Assembly (NCBI GenBank): GCA_030340625.1
Contig: JAOPHQ010001146.1
Span: 206,501-270,500 of the forward strand
Source: Merluccius polli
Taxonomy: Eukaryota > Chordata > Actinopteri > Gadiformes > Merlucciidae
Reading direction: 5' to 3'
Length of the DNA: 64,000 nucleotides
Under the pieces are notes generated by a model, which saw only the letters and a list, made by a program, of their open reading frames with translations, searched no databases and was not told the DNA's origin. Made by a program: the position numbers and the translations under genes. Shown piece by piece: positions 32,848 through 41,060 of the stretch (its first letter is position 1; every line of letters begins with the position of its first letter).

Positions 32848-33168
32848 ACTTTAGCGCATAATACACAGACATTTCCTATACATTTTACAAAATATATACC
32901 AAAAAATAAGTTAAAGAAGAGGTAGGTAGGATACACCTACTGTGTTCTGTTCTCCTACTTTATAACCTCAATGTCCATGATTGACAGATTGGACAGCGAA
33001 TGTCCCGAGGGAGTGTGCTGTGACTACGCCCATAGCCCTGAGGAGCTGCAGGAGTGGATGGAGAGGCGGGCCTACCTGCGGAGGAAGGTAGCCAGAGCTA
33101 GGGAGGACATGCTCATTCTGCCTGATGACTTTGACTTTGGGAAGTTCCAGTTTTTGCTGCAGGACTAA
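11500..33168 (+). CDS. zc3h7b: Zinc finger CCCH domain-containing protein 7B (RoXaN-like)
   Basis: RNA-binding protein with TPR repeats, LD-type motifs and zinc fingers; the mammalian form binds microRNA precursor loops and translation factors. Coding exons: 11500-11558, 11661-11697, 12463-12660, 13425-13583, 14054-14134, 16938-16980, 17192-17412, 18206-18935, 20000-20061, 20228-20255, 20604-20765, 21305-21519, 25604-25695, 26944-27125, 27995-28080, 28250-28431, 29381-29486, 29781-29889, 30723-30862, 32160-32329, 32988-33168. They total 3243 nt, 1080 residues plus TAA, all in phase. TPR region residues about 33-178. LD-rich region about 220-510. Fingers: CKYDEKCTFAFN (~607-618), CQLEDTCLFAH (~734), CNYTGNCTFAH (~892), a C2H2 finger CRLCGRH...H (~969-991) and CPEGVCCDYAH (~1024). 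It is about 90 residues longer than the human protein as I remember it. Synteny and the VWTEERKGTL motif favour 7b over 7a. The 43-bp exon at 16938 is the least certain. Confidence 0.94.
12463..14134 (+). CDS. zc3h7b: zc3h7b TPR-domain exons
   Basis: Exons 12463-12660, 13425-13583 and 14054-14134 (66, 53 and 27 codons, all phase 0) encode three helical pairs: LLLEGNALYKERDCDKAVKQ, then EHCMKDCEQALGVNKESTK with ALYRKALCLKELGHYREAY, then ELAQELAVHLGLKIRKAYV. The alternating small and large residues of tetratricopeptide repeats are evident. This part of mammalian ZC3H7B mediates protein-protein contacts. Symmetric phase-0 exons would allow in-frame skipping. Confidence 0.9.
12704..12797. mobile_element. 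94-bp MITE with TTAA target duplication
   Basis: Begins AGGTGTAGTCAG and ends CTGACTATAGCT (imperfect inverted ends), bounded by TTAA at 12700-12703 and 12798-12801. TTAA duplication is typical of piggyBac or Kolobok superfamilies. It sits only 43 bp after the donor site of the 12463-12660 exon. Confidence 0.6.
13232..13266. repeat. Poly-G run, 35 bases
   Basis: Uninterrupted G tract in a zc3h7b intron, one of many long G/C homopolymers in the window. Confidence 0.95.
13624..13690. repeat. (ATT)n microsatellite
   Basis: About 22 perfect ATT units starting 40 bp after the donor of the 13425-13583 exon. Confidence 0.95.
14290..14995. mobile_element. SINE (antisense) enclosed by inverted-repeat ends
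   Basis: 14470-14820 reads, on the minus strand, as a tRNA-derived SINE head: GTAGCTCAGTCTGTAGAGGA (A-box) and GGTTCAAGTCC (B-box), with an 18-bp tandem duplication (AAGCCAAGTCCTCTACAAGC type). It is flanked by about 22-bp inverted repeats around 14298-14318 and 14968-14990 (TGTACTGCTGTGAACGGG and its complement). This could be a SINE inside an older non-autonomous DNA transposon. Confidence 0.5.
15392..15538 (+). pseudogene. Truncated Myb/SANT-like accessory protein of the Harbinger element
   Basis: Reading from the ATG at 15392 gives MDPTERTRAVYVTQEEQVVI, then NSYEEFKKQITARGDTVAHA, then GKKQQIL and a stop. The pattern (acidic start, EEQ, bulky residues spaced for a three-helix bundle) resembles the N-terminal half of the Myb-like DNA-binding protein that Harbinger elements encode beside the transposase. 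The frame runs into the hairpin at 15539, so it is a remnant. Confidence 0.5.
15539..15607. repeat. Inverted repeat, 33-bp arms
   Basis: Arms 15539-15571 and 15575-15607 are complementary with one mismatch around a 3-base loop CTC, containing CGCCATTAATCCCAATA. It lies inside the Harbinger-type element. Confidence 0.92.
17440..17955. repeat. Dispersed repeat with C-tract minisatellite
   Basis: A repeat with ends GGCGTAGATTAC and CAAACTGACGCCC. Its core (17516-17935) is an irregular array of a short unit, GTCGACAATCGCGCA or GTTGACAATC, separated by C runs of 8-22. A second copy in opposite orientation is in tef (39559-39893). Proline/glycine-rich frames here are artefacts of the array. Confidence 0.85.
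18206..18935 (+). CDS. zc3h7b: zc3h7b large exon with expanded LD-motif array
   Basis: A 730-bp exon (acceptor CCTTCCAG, donor CTG/GTGATT, phase 0 to 1) encoding residues 267-510. After a Pro/Ser/His-rich start it is dominated by Leu-Asp dyads: SLDTLDSLDTLDSF, then PLDILDSLNQLDTH, then a run of TLDQVDTLDQV and related units, then CLDESLDDFLDCL and GTLDSLDVLDSF. Mammalian ZC3H7B has a short paxillin-like LD motif here (from memory); this gene has multiplied it. The helical, acidic, leucine-spaced pattern suggests an array of docking helices. Confidence 0.88.
18996..19279. mobile_element. hAT-type MITE, 284 bp
   Basis: Ends TAGGGCTAGGCGATG and TTGCCCAGTCCTA, with near-perfect 8-bp flanks CTTGTTTG (18988-18995) and CTTATTTG (19280-19287). 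It lies 60 bp past the donor of the LD exon. Confidence 0.75.
19310..19328. repeat. Short interstitial TTAGGG array
   Basis: Three adjacent GGGTTA telomere-type units in a zc3h7b intron. Reverse-orientation arrays occur at 25174-25187 and 31789-31815. Confidence 0.85.
21023..21059. repeat. Perfect hairpin, 17-bp arms, 3-base loop
   Basis: Arms 21023-21039 and 21043-21059 (GAAAGTGAACTACAC core) are exact complements around ATG. Intronic, with no larger element identified. Confidence 0.9.
21851..23052 (+). mobile_element. Non-autonomous hAT element, 1202 bp, carrying a THAP-like start
   Basis: Terminal inverted repeats CAGTAGCGTGCGG / CCGCACGCTACTG, flanked by a perfect 8-bp duplication CCAGGGGG (21843-21850 and 23053-23060). 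It has no hAT transposase. An inner segment from about 22119 (ATAGACCCCTTCGAG) to about 22672 (AATGAAAGGGTCTAT) has its own short inverted ends and may be a nested second element that holds the THAP-like frame. It lies in the large zc3h7b intron 21520-25603. Confidence 0.82.
22234..22329 (+). pseudogene. THAP-type zinc-finger first-exon fragment
   Basis: The ATG at 22234 opens MPTCSAVGCENR followed by TSSGVDQIRTLSTG and a stop at 22327. The Met-Pro start, Cys-x4-Cys and Asn-Arg are the signature of the first half of a C2CH THAP domain, the DNA-binding module of P-like and other transposases and of host THAP proteins. The downstream Cys/His half is absent. It is a remnant, not a gene. Confidence 0.5.
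24280..24376. repeat. Inverted repeat, 23-bp arms
   Basis: Arms 24280-24302 and 24354-24376 (AGGTGTGCATGTATCGAAAA core) are exact complements separated by 51 bp. This could be a very short fold-back element. Confidence 0.85.
24600..25067. repeat. 52-bp minisatellite, nine copies
   Basis: Nine head-to-tail copies of a 52-bp unit containing TTACCTTATTACTCCAGTAA and GATCTTAGTAACGACATGG. Units are nearly identical; the main variant is GACGATC versus GACAATC. Each unit contains the near-palindrome TTACTCCAGTAA. Located in the zc3h7b intron before the 25604 exon. Confidence 0.95.
25370..25397. repeat. Poly-G run, about 27 bases
   Basis: Uninterrupted G tract about 200 bp upstream of the acceptor of the 25604 exon. 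Confidence 0.9.
25932..26452 (+). mobile_element. Non-autonomous DNA transposon carrying a RecQ-type helicase start
   Basis: Imperfect inverted ends (left TAGCCTAGAAATCTAGAC, right complement TAGCCTGGCAAGCCAGAC) flanked by a 9-bp repeat GGTTGATTT at 25923-25931 and 26453-26461. If all nine bases are target duplication this suggests a Mutator-like insertion; if one is chance, hAT. It encloses the coding start at 26122. A 13-bp-arm hairpin lies near 26277-26305. Located in a zc3h7b intron. Confidence 0.7.
26122..26325 (+). pseudogene. RecQ-like helicase N-terminal exon fragment
   Basis: The ATG at 26122 opens 67 residues. The first ~45 (MAAAAGEQLSFDSALAATLQ, then TFSLRKEQRTALKSFLEKK) resemble the start of RecQ-like helicases: an LRKEQ word like the Q-motif and a helix leading to the point where the Walker A loop should follow. 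The frame then runs into unrelated sequence. Helicase motifs I-VI are absent, so it is non-functional. Fish genomes carry repeated RecQ-like genes that begin this way (from memory). Confidence 0.5.
27924..27937 (+). promoter_or_regulatory. CTCF-like motif
   Basis: CCAGCAGGGGGCAG in a zc3h7b intron, 58 bp before the 27995 exon, matches the core CTCF consensus closely. A single motif match is weak evidence of occupancy. Confidence 0.35.
28651..28676. repeat. Perfect 26-bp palindrome
   Basis: ACACTCAAGAAAG followed directly by its complement, with no spacer, in a zc3h7b intron. Confidence 0.9.
30430..30580 (+). mobile_element. tRNA-derived SINE, partial
   Basis: Contains GGTTCGATCCCCAG (B-box) and a tail with ACGCTTTGAGTGGCCACAGG and TATATAAATGCTGTCCATTT. 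The same family is present at 61828-62112. The 5' part is truncated. Confidence 0.7.
31224..31715 (+). other. Unrecognised intronic open reading frame, 163 aa
   Basis: Uninterrupted frame in the zc3h7b intron 30863-32159, not built of simple repeats. I do not recognise the product. From the internal Met at 31360 (MEEWIEQCLSPKENPPAKRH) it is hydrophilic, with a charged Lys/Glu helix (EIRKREVDELEKKRNDKIDE) and a C-terminal part with SSFKRYPTDAGQFYTGCTIN. There is no signal peptide, membrane segment or clear metal-binding motif. Splice signals are not obvious. It could be a small sense-strand gene, a retrocopy fragment or part of an unknown mobile element; CCCTAA repeats follow 75 bp later. Confidence 0.35.
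31789..31815. repeat. Interstitial telomere-type (CCCTAA)n array
   Basis: About four and a half CCCTAA units just past the end of the 31224-31715 open frame. Confidence 0.9.
32780..32848. repeat. (GAT)n microsatellite
   Basis: About 23 GAT units in the last zc3h7b intron. Confidence 0.95.
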
Positions 33169-33865
33169 GAAGAAGGTAAATCAGGTAAATTTGAACAGTA
33201 GTTGGAACAATTGAATTCGTTTGCGTTTACAAATATTCTCGATTCTTCAACTTCTCTATTTTCTCAGGAATGGAAACCAAACTAACGTCTTCAAGCTTGG
33301 GAATTTCAAGTTATTTGCAAAGGGCTGCTCACACGTCTAAACATTTAAGGGTGTTAACTGTTTATCTGCTGCTGTTCAGCCTCCATGTCATTCAAATGTA
33401 GGCTCTGCACAATCACGCCTACCAGACGAAAGCCCAAAAACACAAGTCTAATATTAAATACAGAGCATACACAATATGACATATTAAATCCCACTATTTG
33501 TGTTGTCATTTCATGTGCATATTATATAATAAACAGATGGACAGATAACTGTTCCGCTTATTGGCGCAAATACACGTTGAAATACAGGAGTACATCACTA
33601 ACTGTAATATTTGTGTGTTTTTGTATTCAGTATTACTGGAACTGTTTATCATGTTCAAATAATCCATATGTCAATATATTTGTGCCACTTTTATTTAATT
33701 TTCTCTCTGATGCATTCATTCAATTTTAGAGGAAATTGTTTCCAAATGTTAACAGTTTATATTTTAATAATGTTTGTTTGTAGTTATTAAAAGCAAACAA
33801 CAAACTCCATTACATGTTGATGTGTTGATTGCGTTGATTGAGTGTGTGACACATAATGGATGTGC

Positions 33866-33909
<44 letters not shown>

Positions 33910-34223
33910 TAAATCTCGGCGGGTTTGGGTGATCCCGCGATCACTGTGTGGTTGCGGCTTCTGGTCCCGCCCACTCTGACCTGTGATTGGTCTAGCGAGA
34001 TGCAATTTCATTGGCCTACGGACCAAAATACTCCGGTGTGGATGCGGCGCGGGGGGCGTGGCCGCGTGTATTGTACTAGTTGTTCACACACACGCACACA
34101 CACACGCGCACACCGTGGCGTGACTTGAGGAGTTTCTCCTGAAGCTGGAGTTGGCGCGCGTCGCTGAAACCATCACTTTGCTGGTGAAAAGTTTTAGACA
34201 AACACATTTGGAAAGCGTTCATA
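33169..34223 (+). other. zc3h7b 3' UTR and gap to tef
   Basis: After the TAA at 33166-33168 a GT donor-like GAAG/GTAAAT occurs, so a spliced 3' UTR is possible. AATAAA at 33528-33533 is the best polyadenylation signal. A (GA)n run is at 33869-33907, followed by GC-rich sequence with GGGGCGTGGCC (34050 region) and CACACA repeats leading to the first tef exon, likely its upstream promoter. Confidence 0.55.
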
Positions 34224-37200
34224 ATGTCGACGGTCAACGAACAGTTCATTGGAGACAGGAGCGACATCTCTGATCTCCTCAAGTTTCTGATTGATAATCC
34301 AATCTGCGTCCCTTGCTTTGATGACACTGGTAAGAATAAATAGGTATTTCTTTATATCGGGACATTGGACTCGAGGGGGTCTGCTTGGTTCGCAAGGACA
34401 GAACTACTTCAGAGTTTACAAAGTTTGAGAGAAACGTAATACTTAGAGTAGGCTATGTCATACAGTTGTAGCTGTTTCTTTTTTTAAAATAAGAATTTAC
34501 ATTACTGGTCATATTCACTTTAGTATGCAATATAGCATCTCGTAAATGATGCTGTCACTGTTGAAAGGGTCTCATCTCTGTTTTATTATGCATGGTAGCC
34601 TACCTGTGCATTTGCTTTGACGTGTGTCCACGTCCACCTGTAGCCCAAAGACCTCCGCAGAGTTGGTTTAGGTCTGTTGTCTGTTAATGGCAATGAAACA
34701 TGTTCATATGTACGGACACGATCACACCAACACTAACGTTTCGCACACAAGTATGCCTATGCAGTTATGGGCCGTTATTCTGAATGGCATTGCTTTATTT
34801 AATATTGGCCTCAAACAGCTTAAATAGGCTGCATAACCACAAATTATACAAAAATAAACGTTAGGCCTAATGGATTATCCCCTTTGACTGTTTATCGGCC
34901 TAACTAATAAAAAACAATGTTTTTTTGCCTTTCCCCTTTGGTAAAATCGCCTACAGGTAAACCTATGGCCATGTAGCCTCATAATGATGTAAACCGAGGT
35001 AGAAATAGGCCTACAAGAAAAATCGACTTAAGTAGAAGTACGCTATTGTTACTTTAAGTAAAAAGTAGCTAATTTAGCTCGTTTTCCAAATCCGTCTCCC
35101 TCTCCTCTGACAGTTTCTGGCGCGCAGGCGCAGTTCAAATAAGACTTGGGGAAACGTTGGATTTATTTGTGACGGAAGTGATTTCAAATGTAGCAAAGTA
35201 CATTACTTCAAACCAAATAATGTATCTCTTTATAGTAGCCTAGTTATCTCGGTTCTTTAAAAAAAAAAAAAGATCATATTTGCACTCAATAATCACACTC
35301 TTGTGCACTGTCTATGTACGGTGTCTACAATAAACGAGGCTACTATCTTTTTATTTATATCTATATTCCATCTATATTAATATGGACAATGTTTTAGGAC
35401 TCGTATCATGTGACAGTTAGGCCTATAATATCGTTCATCTATCGATCAACAGGTTTGCCTCAGAAACATTTAGCAAGCGATATGTTTAGTCATCTATCTA
35501 TCTATGTTTATGTCAGGTAATAGCCACACAAAAAATATATATATATATAAATATAAGAATAAAGCCCGCTGCTCATTGCCCCCTACTGCTTCCGGGGGGT
35601 TAAGTCTAGCTGTTTATGGCCAGGTTGGTACACCGATGGTGAACATGTTTCTGTGCCTACGATAAGTGGACACCATTCTTCAGTAAATCCCCCCCCCCAC
35701 ACACACACACACACACCCAAAGTAAAAAAAAAAAAAAAAAAAAGGTGTTGTCCTTATTATGGTGCGCTTAGTGTTGCCTTCAGTGCAACACCAGGGCCAT
35801 GTGCACAGGTAAGATACCCAAAGTGATATTAGGTAAAGGGGGAAAAAGACTATAGGCCAGCATATGGACATGCATTGTATTATCGAGTGAAGTGAGATAA
35901 AAGACAAATAATTAGATAGATTAGATTAGATCATTTAAAAAAAAAATGAAAACGTTGAGCCGTAATGTTCGCCCTTATGATGCCATTTTGAGATCCCATT
36001 TCCCCCACTGTAGTGTGTTAGAGAAACAAAACATAGAAAAAGAAAAAAAGCGATGATGATGAAGAGGGCGACGACATGTGTTGAGCACGGCGAGGACATT
36101 GTGTTCCCGGAGTCTGCATCCTGTGCCGAACCGGTCGCACGCGCTCGCTGCCGACGCGCACGCGCGTGCCAGGCCAGCAGCTCGGCGCTCGCGTGCGTGC
36201 GTAAAAAACGTGATGAAACAAAGCAGCAGCAAGCGTCGTGAGCTCGTGATCAATAGCCCCCCCTTTTTCAAGCGTATCCGTGTCACAACGGCGGTCACGC
36301 GGGGACGGCTGCACATATACAGTGTACCGTTTTTTTTTTTTGTTTAAGTAAACACTCGCGTTTCCCCACGCGTGAATATACACCGCGGATGAAACCGTAA
36401 AGGACGCGTTTTTTAAGAGTAGCTGACACGGCGCGCGCACCAGCTGATCGGCGCGCGCGCTATCGTCTTCCTTTCAACACAACGCCCCCCCCCCGGCCAC
36501 GCCCATAAAAACAGCTTGCGCTCTCACGTGAGTGGGCGGCGGCACGTGTTTGGCCACGGTTCATCACGAGCAGCGCGTGTCTCTGTGTTTGCGGGGACTT
36601 GGGCGCGCGTGCCTTATACGCTTGCGGAAGCGCATCACCGTGGGAGACACGGAGAAATATAAACTAATATAAACCATATCATAACCATATCTATCTATCG
36701 GTTGGCGACGATACATCGGTGCATCGGCGGCGGCAGCAGCAGCAGCCTAGCACTGCGCGTGCGCGTGAATATGGTCAACACAGATAACGCCAAATACGAT
36801 CTTGCGTTTTTGGTGCCAACTGCTTATATTCTCGCAGCAGTTTCATGCGAAATGCACGCGTGTGTGTGTTTTTCTTTCTTCCCCCCCCCCCCCCCCCCCG
36901 TTATGTGCCATAAATGCTTGGGACGTTTCCCGCCACACGGACCACGCGTGTCCCGTGTTCGTCCCGAGACTGAAACCGTGTTGTGGTTCCCGTCTGCTGC
37001 GGCCAATAGGCATCCGCAGTGCCTCCACGAGCAGGGACACACCCCCCTTCTCCCCCCCCCCCCCCCCCCCCCCCCCCAACACACCCACCTCTCCCCCCAC
37101 CCCCGTGCTGGGCGACTAGATCGCACTCCGGATCGCACGATAAATAGGAATGCAACGCCGGCGACCAATCGGCGTCTACGATTCCCCCCCCCCCCCCCAC

Positions 37201-40200
37201 GAGGCGCGGCTTACGGCTCATGAATATTGAGGCATCCTGGCGGTGGGTGCTGAGGCTGGCGGGTCGCGGTAGTACAGTAGTATTGTGTTGTGTTGTGACT
37301 CCTGAGCGTCCGTGTTGTTGACTTAACGGCGGAGACGCGAAGATAGCGCGTGCTTTTTTTTTTGAAGGTCTTCGAAGGCGTCGGTTTAAACTTCGCTTGT
37401 TTTCGCGGTAATATCGTCGTCTCACTGAAAATCGGAATAATGCCCGGTAAAACCGCGATCGCCCCGGCGATTCATCGTGTGAGTGCGGCGGGTCCGCAGA
37501 AACCGGTCCCGTTCGTGATGAAGAAGATCATGGATATCCCGCCGCCAAACATCCTCGAGGAGGGCGACGATGGTGAGAGATGGAAATAAATAACGATAAA
37601 TAAATAGGCCCTGTGCGATCAATACGGTTGAAAACAGGCTATCTCAAGAGTAGTACAGGGTATGCATTTTATTTTATTCCTTCGGATATATAACCATATA
37701 AGCGGTAGTGCGCTAGGGGCATGTGTGTAGAGGACATGGTGCACCTGGTGCAGGGAGGCTGTCTGCAACACTGGGGGTGAAAGAACAAAAAGTTCTAGTT
37801 CCTGTCCCTGCCGTCCAGATGCGCGCATCCACGCGATGAGGACGGCTGGACGTCAATGGTTCAATTTACTTTGCGGGTCAATCTGTTTTTTATTATTTTT
37901 TTAAGTGATATTTTGTCTTGTTTTAAATGCGGGTAGTGTTTCGAGCTGTGCTGTGCTGTTGCATGCATGCGCGCGTGCGTGCAATGCATGCATGCGTGCA
38001 ATGCATGCATGCGGGCTGCACGTCCAGACCCACCGTCTCGCCCTCCCTCTTTTGTTTACATAGCGGCGGTGTCTCACACTAAACCGCCCGTCTCTTATTC
38101 CGTTGGATTTGCACTCAACTATTTTTCTCCCTTTCTTCCTTTTTATTTTTTGATTACTATTATTATTATTTTATTATTATTTTTTTAGTTTATTTTTTTA
38201 CGTCAAAAGGTGCCCCCGTGCACCCTACCTGAATACCAACTTTAGCTTCCTCTATCTGCATGTGTGTAGTTGACTGTGTCGACACATGGGACACAATAAA
38301 TAAATAAATAAATAGAAATGCAAATTGACCCATGTGTGATCCATTTCTGTGCGTGCCTTTTGTCAAGATCCCTATTGGTCGAGTAGTAGCCTATAGCACA
38401 AAACGTATAGTTGACATCGGCACGTCTTGTATCGTCATTTCTCTATTTTCCCATCAGAAATCGAGAAGGAGAAGCTATGCTTGTCCGAGGAGGAGGCGGT
38501 GGTGGAGAGCGGTGGAGCCGTGCCGGACGCCGCCGGAGGAGTCTCGGTGGTCCCAGCTGGCGGCGGAGGGGGAAGCGGTAACGTGTCGGCCTCCTTGACC
38601 CCGGCCATCTGGGAGAGGACCATCCCGTACGACGGGGAGACCTTCCACCTGGAGTACATGGACCTGGACGAGTTCCTCCTGGAGAACGGCATCCCGGTTA
38701 CCGTGGACGACCAGGAGACCAAGACCCTGGCGGGCCCCGACGACGGCAAGAAGAAGTGTGTCTCCAAGGCGGTTGCTACGACCGCAGGTGGCGTTGAGGA
38801 TGCTGACGCTGGTGCGACCGTTACCGCCACTGCCGATGTGGCGACAACGACAGTGACGACTGCTGCTGATGGTGTCGCCACCGCCGATGCCGAATGTGCC
38901 ACCGCTTCCACGTCCTCTCCCTCCACCGAGACTTCCTCTCTGGTCAGCTCCGAGCCTGAGGGACCGCTGACGGTCACCACCCTCCTGCCCGCCAAGCTAG
39001 AAGAGATTGAGGATGAAGGAGGAGACGAGGATGAAGGAGGAGACGAGGAAGAGGATGTGGATGAGGAAGAGGAGGAAGCAGAGGAGGATGAGGAGGAGGA
39101 GGAAGACGACAAGGCGTCGTTGGCTGAGGAGGTTCCAATGGCGGTGGTCGTCAAGAAAAGAAAAACAGGTCAGTGTTTTTTGGATGTTAGGTTTTAGTAA
39201 AAAAAAACGTGTTACATAGCTCAAGATCACTCTGCGCTCATTCAGAAGTGAATCAAAAGGTGAATAATAAGGTTTGGCGTGCTGCCAGCGTGTTCTTTAT
39301 GTTGACCCGGCTCTGGTTCCCGCCGATTAACGCAGAACGCAAGGCGGTGGGCCGCAACACGCCCTCCCCCATCGACCCGGAGGCCATCGAGGTGGACGTC
39401 AACTTCCAGCCGGACCCCACCGACCTGGTGCTGTCCAGCGTCCCGGGGGGGGAGCTCTTCAACCCCCGCAAGCACAAGTTCTCAGATGAAGAGCTGAAGC
39501 CGCAGCCCATGATCAAGAAGGCCAAAAAGGTTTATGTTCCCGACGAACAAAAGGTACAACCAAGGGCGTCAGTTTGGTTTTAGAAGTGGTGGGGACAGAG
39601 GGGGGGGGGGGGGGGGGTACGCGATTGTCGACGGCGTGCGTGATTGTCAACGGGGGGGGGGGGGGGGGGGGGGGGGGGGGATTGTCAATGGGGGATGCAT
39701 GATTGTCAACGGGGGGGGGGGATGTCATCATGCGCGCCTATCGCATGATTTAGACTTGACAGTTTCGGTTGAGTATGTGGGGATTTTTCGGTCGCAATTG
39801 GTTTGCACATTTTTAAAACTGGTGGGGACAAAATTCAAATTATAAATAGTGGTGGGGACATGTCCCCCCCCGTCCCCCCCGTAATCTACGCCTATGGGTA
39901 CAACGCTATAACGTGAAGCACTACAGATGGTGGAAAGGCTTGGAAAGGGATGCTATATATACAATAAGAGTTGGAGTCATTTGAATCATTGAACATGTGC
40001 TGTTGCATGCATCACCTGTGATTGGCTGAATTGAAGGGGCGTGTCTATTGTGAATACATCCTTTTTTGTTTCTTTCTTCAAATCTCTTATCAAGCTTTAT
40101 CAAACATAAATCTTTACTCCCCTCCAGGACGACAAGTACTGGTCACGGAGGAAGAAGAACAACGTGGCCGCCAAGCGGTCCCGCGACGCGCGGCGCCTGA

Positions 40201-40343
40201 AGGAGAACCAGATCACGGTGCGCGCCTCCTTCCTGGAGCGAGAGAACGCGGCGCTGCGGCAACAGGTGGCCGAGCTGCGCAAGGACTGTGGCCGCTGCAA
40301 GACCTCTGTGGCGCGCTACGAGGCCAAGTACGGCCCGCTGTAA
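34224..40343 (+). CDS. tef: Thyrotroph embryonic factor (PAR bZIP), upstream-promoter form
   Basis: PAR-family basic leucine zipper factor that binds D-box DNA as a dimer and drives circadian and light-responsive genes. This form uses first exon 34224-34329 (MSTVNEQFIGDRSDISDLLK onward, 35 codons plus one base), spliced to shared exons 38458-39168, 39336-39553 and 40128-40343. The total is 1251 nt, 416 residues plus TAA. Both first exons end with a single phase-1 G that completes Glu with the next exon, which supports alternative promoters. Mammalian TEF also has two N-termini. I am less sure of this first exon than of the downstream one, because I recognise the splice logic but not the peptide. 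Confidence 0.72.
34330..37439. other. tef first intron / downstream promoter region
   Basis: 34330-35990 is ordinary AT-rich intron with short A runs and a (CA)n/poly-A stretch near 35697-35743. 36040-37439 becomes strongly CpG-rich with GCGCGC runs, poly-C runs at about 36881-36899 and 37050-37077, and E-boxes. This is the likely CpG-island promoter of the downstream first exon. No other gene is seen. Confidence 0.65.
36525..36548 (+). promoter_or_regulatory. Tandem CACGTG E-boxes upstream of tef
   Basis: Two CACGTG hexamers at 36525-36530 and 36543-36548, 18 bp start to start, about 0.9 kb before the ATG at 37440. CLOCK/BMAL1 binds such tandem E-boxes, and tef is a known clock-output gene in fish. 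Confidence 0.55.
37440..40343 (+). CDS. tef: Thyrotroph embryonic factor, downstream-promoter form
   Basis: Exons 37440-37572 (MPGKTAIAPAIHRVSAAGPQ onward), 38458-39168, 39336-39553 and 40128-40343; 1278 nt, 425 residues, in phase throughout. Residues ~95-124 hold the conserved activation segment (TIPYDGETFHLEYMDLDEFL). Residues ~289-354 are the proline- and acidic-rich PAR domain (TPSPIDPEAIEVDVNFQPDP, SSVPGGELFNPRKHKF). Residues 355-425 are the bZIP: basic region NNVAAKRSRDARR, then a zipper starting near FLERENAALRQQ and ending KYGPL-stop. Human TEF is about 303 residues; the excess lies in exon 38458, which has an Ala/Thr/Val-rich stretch and a long Glu/Asp run. The promoter just upstream is GC-rich with two E-boxes. 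Confidence 0.95.
39559..39893. repeat. Dispersed repeat with G-tract minisatellite (inverse of 17440-17955)
   Basis: Begins GGGCGTCAGTTTGGTTTTAG and ends GTAATCTACGCC, the reverse complement of the ends at 17440-17955. The core has GATTGTCGACGG and GATTGTCAACGG units separated by G runs of up to about 29. It starts 6 bp past the donor of tef exon 39336-39553. Confidence 0.85.
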
Positions 40344-41005
40344 GACTAACACAACCCACTCCCCCCCTCCGGGGGCCAGGAAGTGATCTGACGCGGCAGA
40401 ACTTTCTTCTTTTTTGCTTCCCTTCCACCTCCTACTCCTCCTCCTCCCCCACCACCACCACCACCACCACCACCCTCTTCCTCCTCCCTCAACCGATGAT
40501 GATGATGACGACGATGATAACAACATATGGAACACTGAAATGTCGAGAGGAGACCTGAAAAATTGCATCGCTTTAACTGCTGGTTAACCGGCGGCGCGGG
40601 GGAGAGCCCGGCAGGTGGGGGGAGGAGACGGTCGCCGGGTCGCATTGGCTGCAGCACAGAGGCGGCGCTACGCTGGGGCAGCAGCAGCGGTCGCCGGAGA
40701 GAGGGTCCCGCGGGGAGCACCGGGCTCCTCCGACACACGCAGAGAGGAAGAACAAGACGAATTGTGGGAACTCATGTCTACGCTCCAGAACACATAGTAT
40801 TCATCAACTTGTCTGCCCAAAGATTGAGTTGAGTTGAAGAAAAGTCAGGAAAAGGCGTAAAAAGAGCATACAGGCTCGTCACAATTTAGTTTTTGTATAC
40901 ACAAACACGACAACGTTATCGGCGTGTTGGAAGTGGACCACAGCACGAGTACAGTCCGCTAAATGTTTGCTAAACATTGAAAGACTTCCTCGCCTCTCTG
41001 CCCCT

Positions 41006-41060
<55 letters not shown>

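Noticed and set aside
11500..33168. Assignment as zc3h7a instead of zc3h7b
   Set aside because: The neighbours rangap1 and tef, and the VWTEERKGTL segment, fit ZC3H7B; a proper tree was not possible here.
38435..39154. 239-codon minus frame opposite tef
   Set aside because: Ser/Thr-rich shadow of the tef acidic exon; the plus strand has splice sites and homology.
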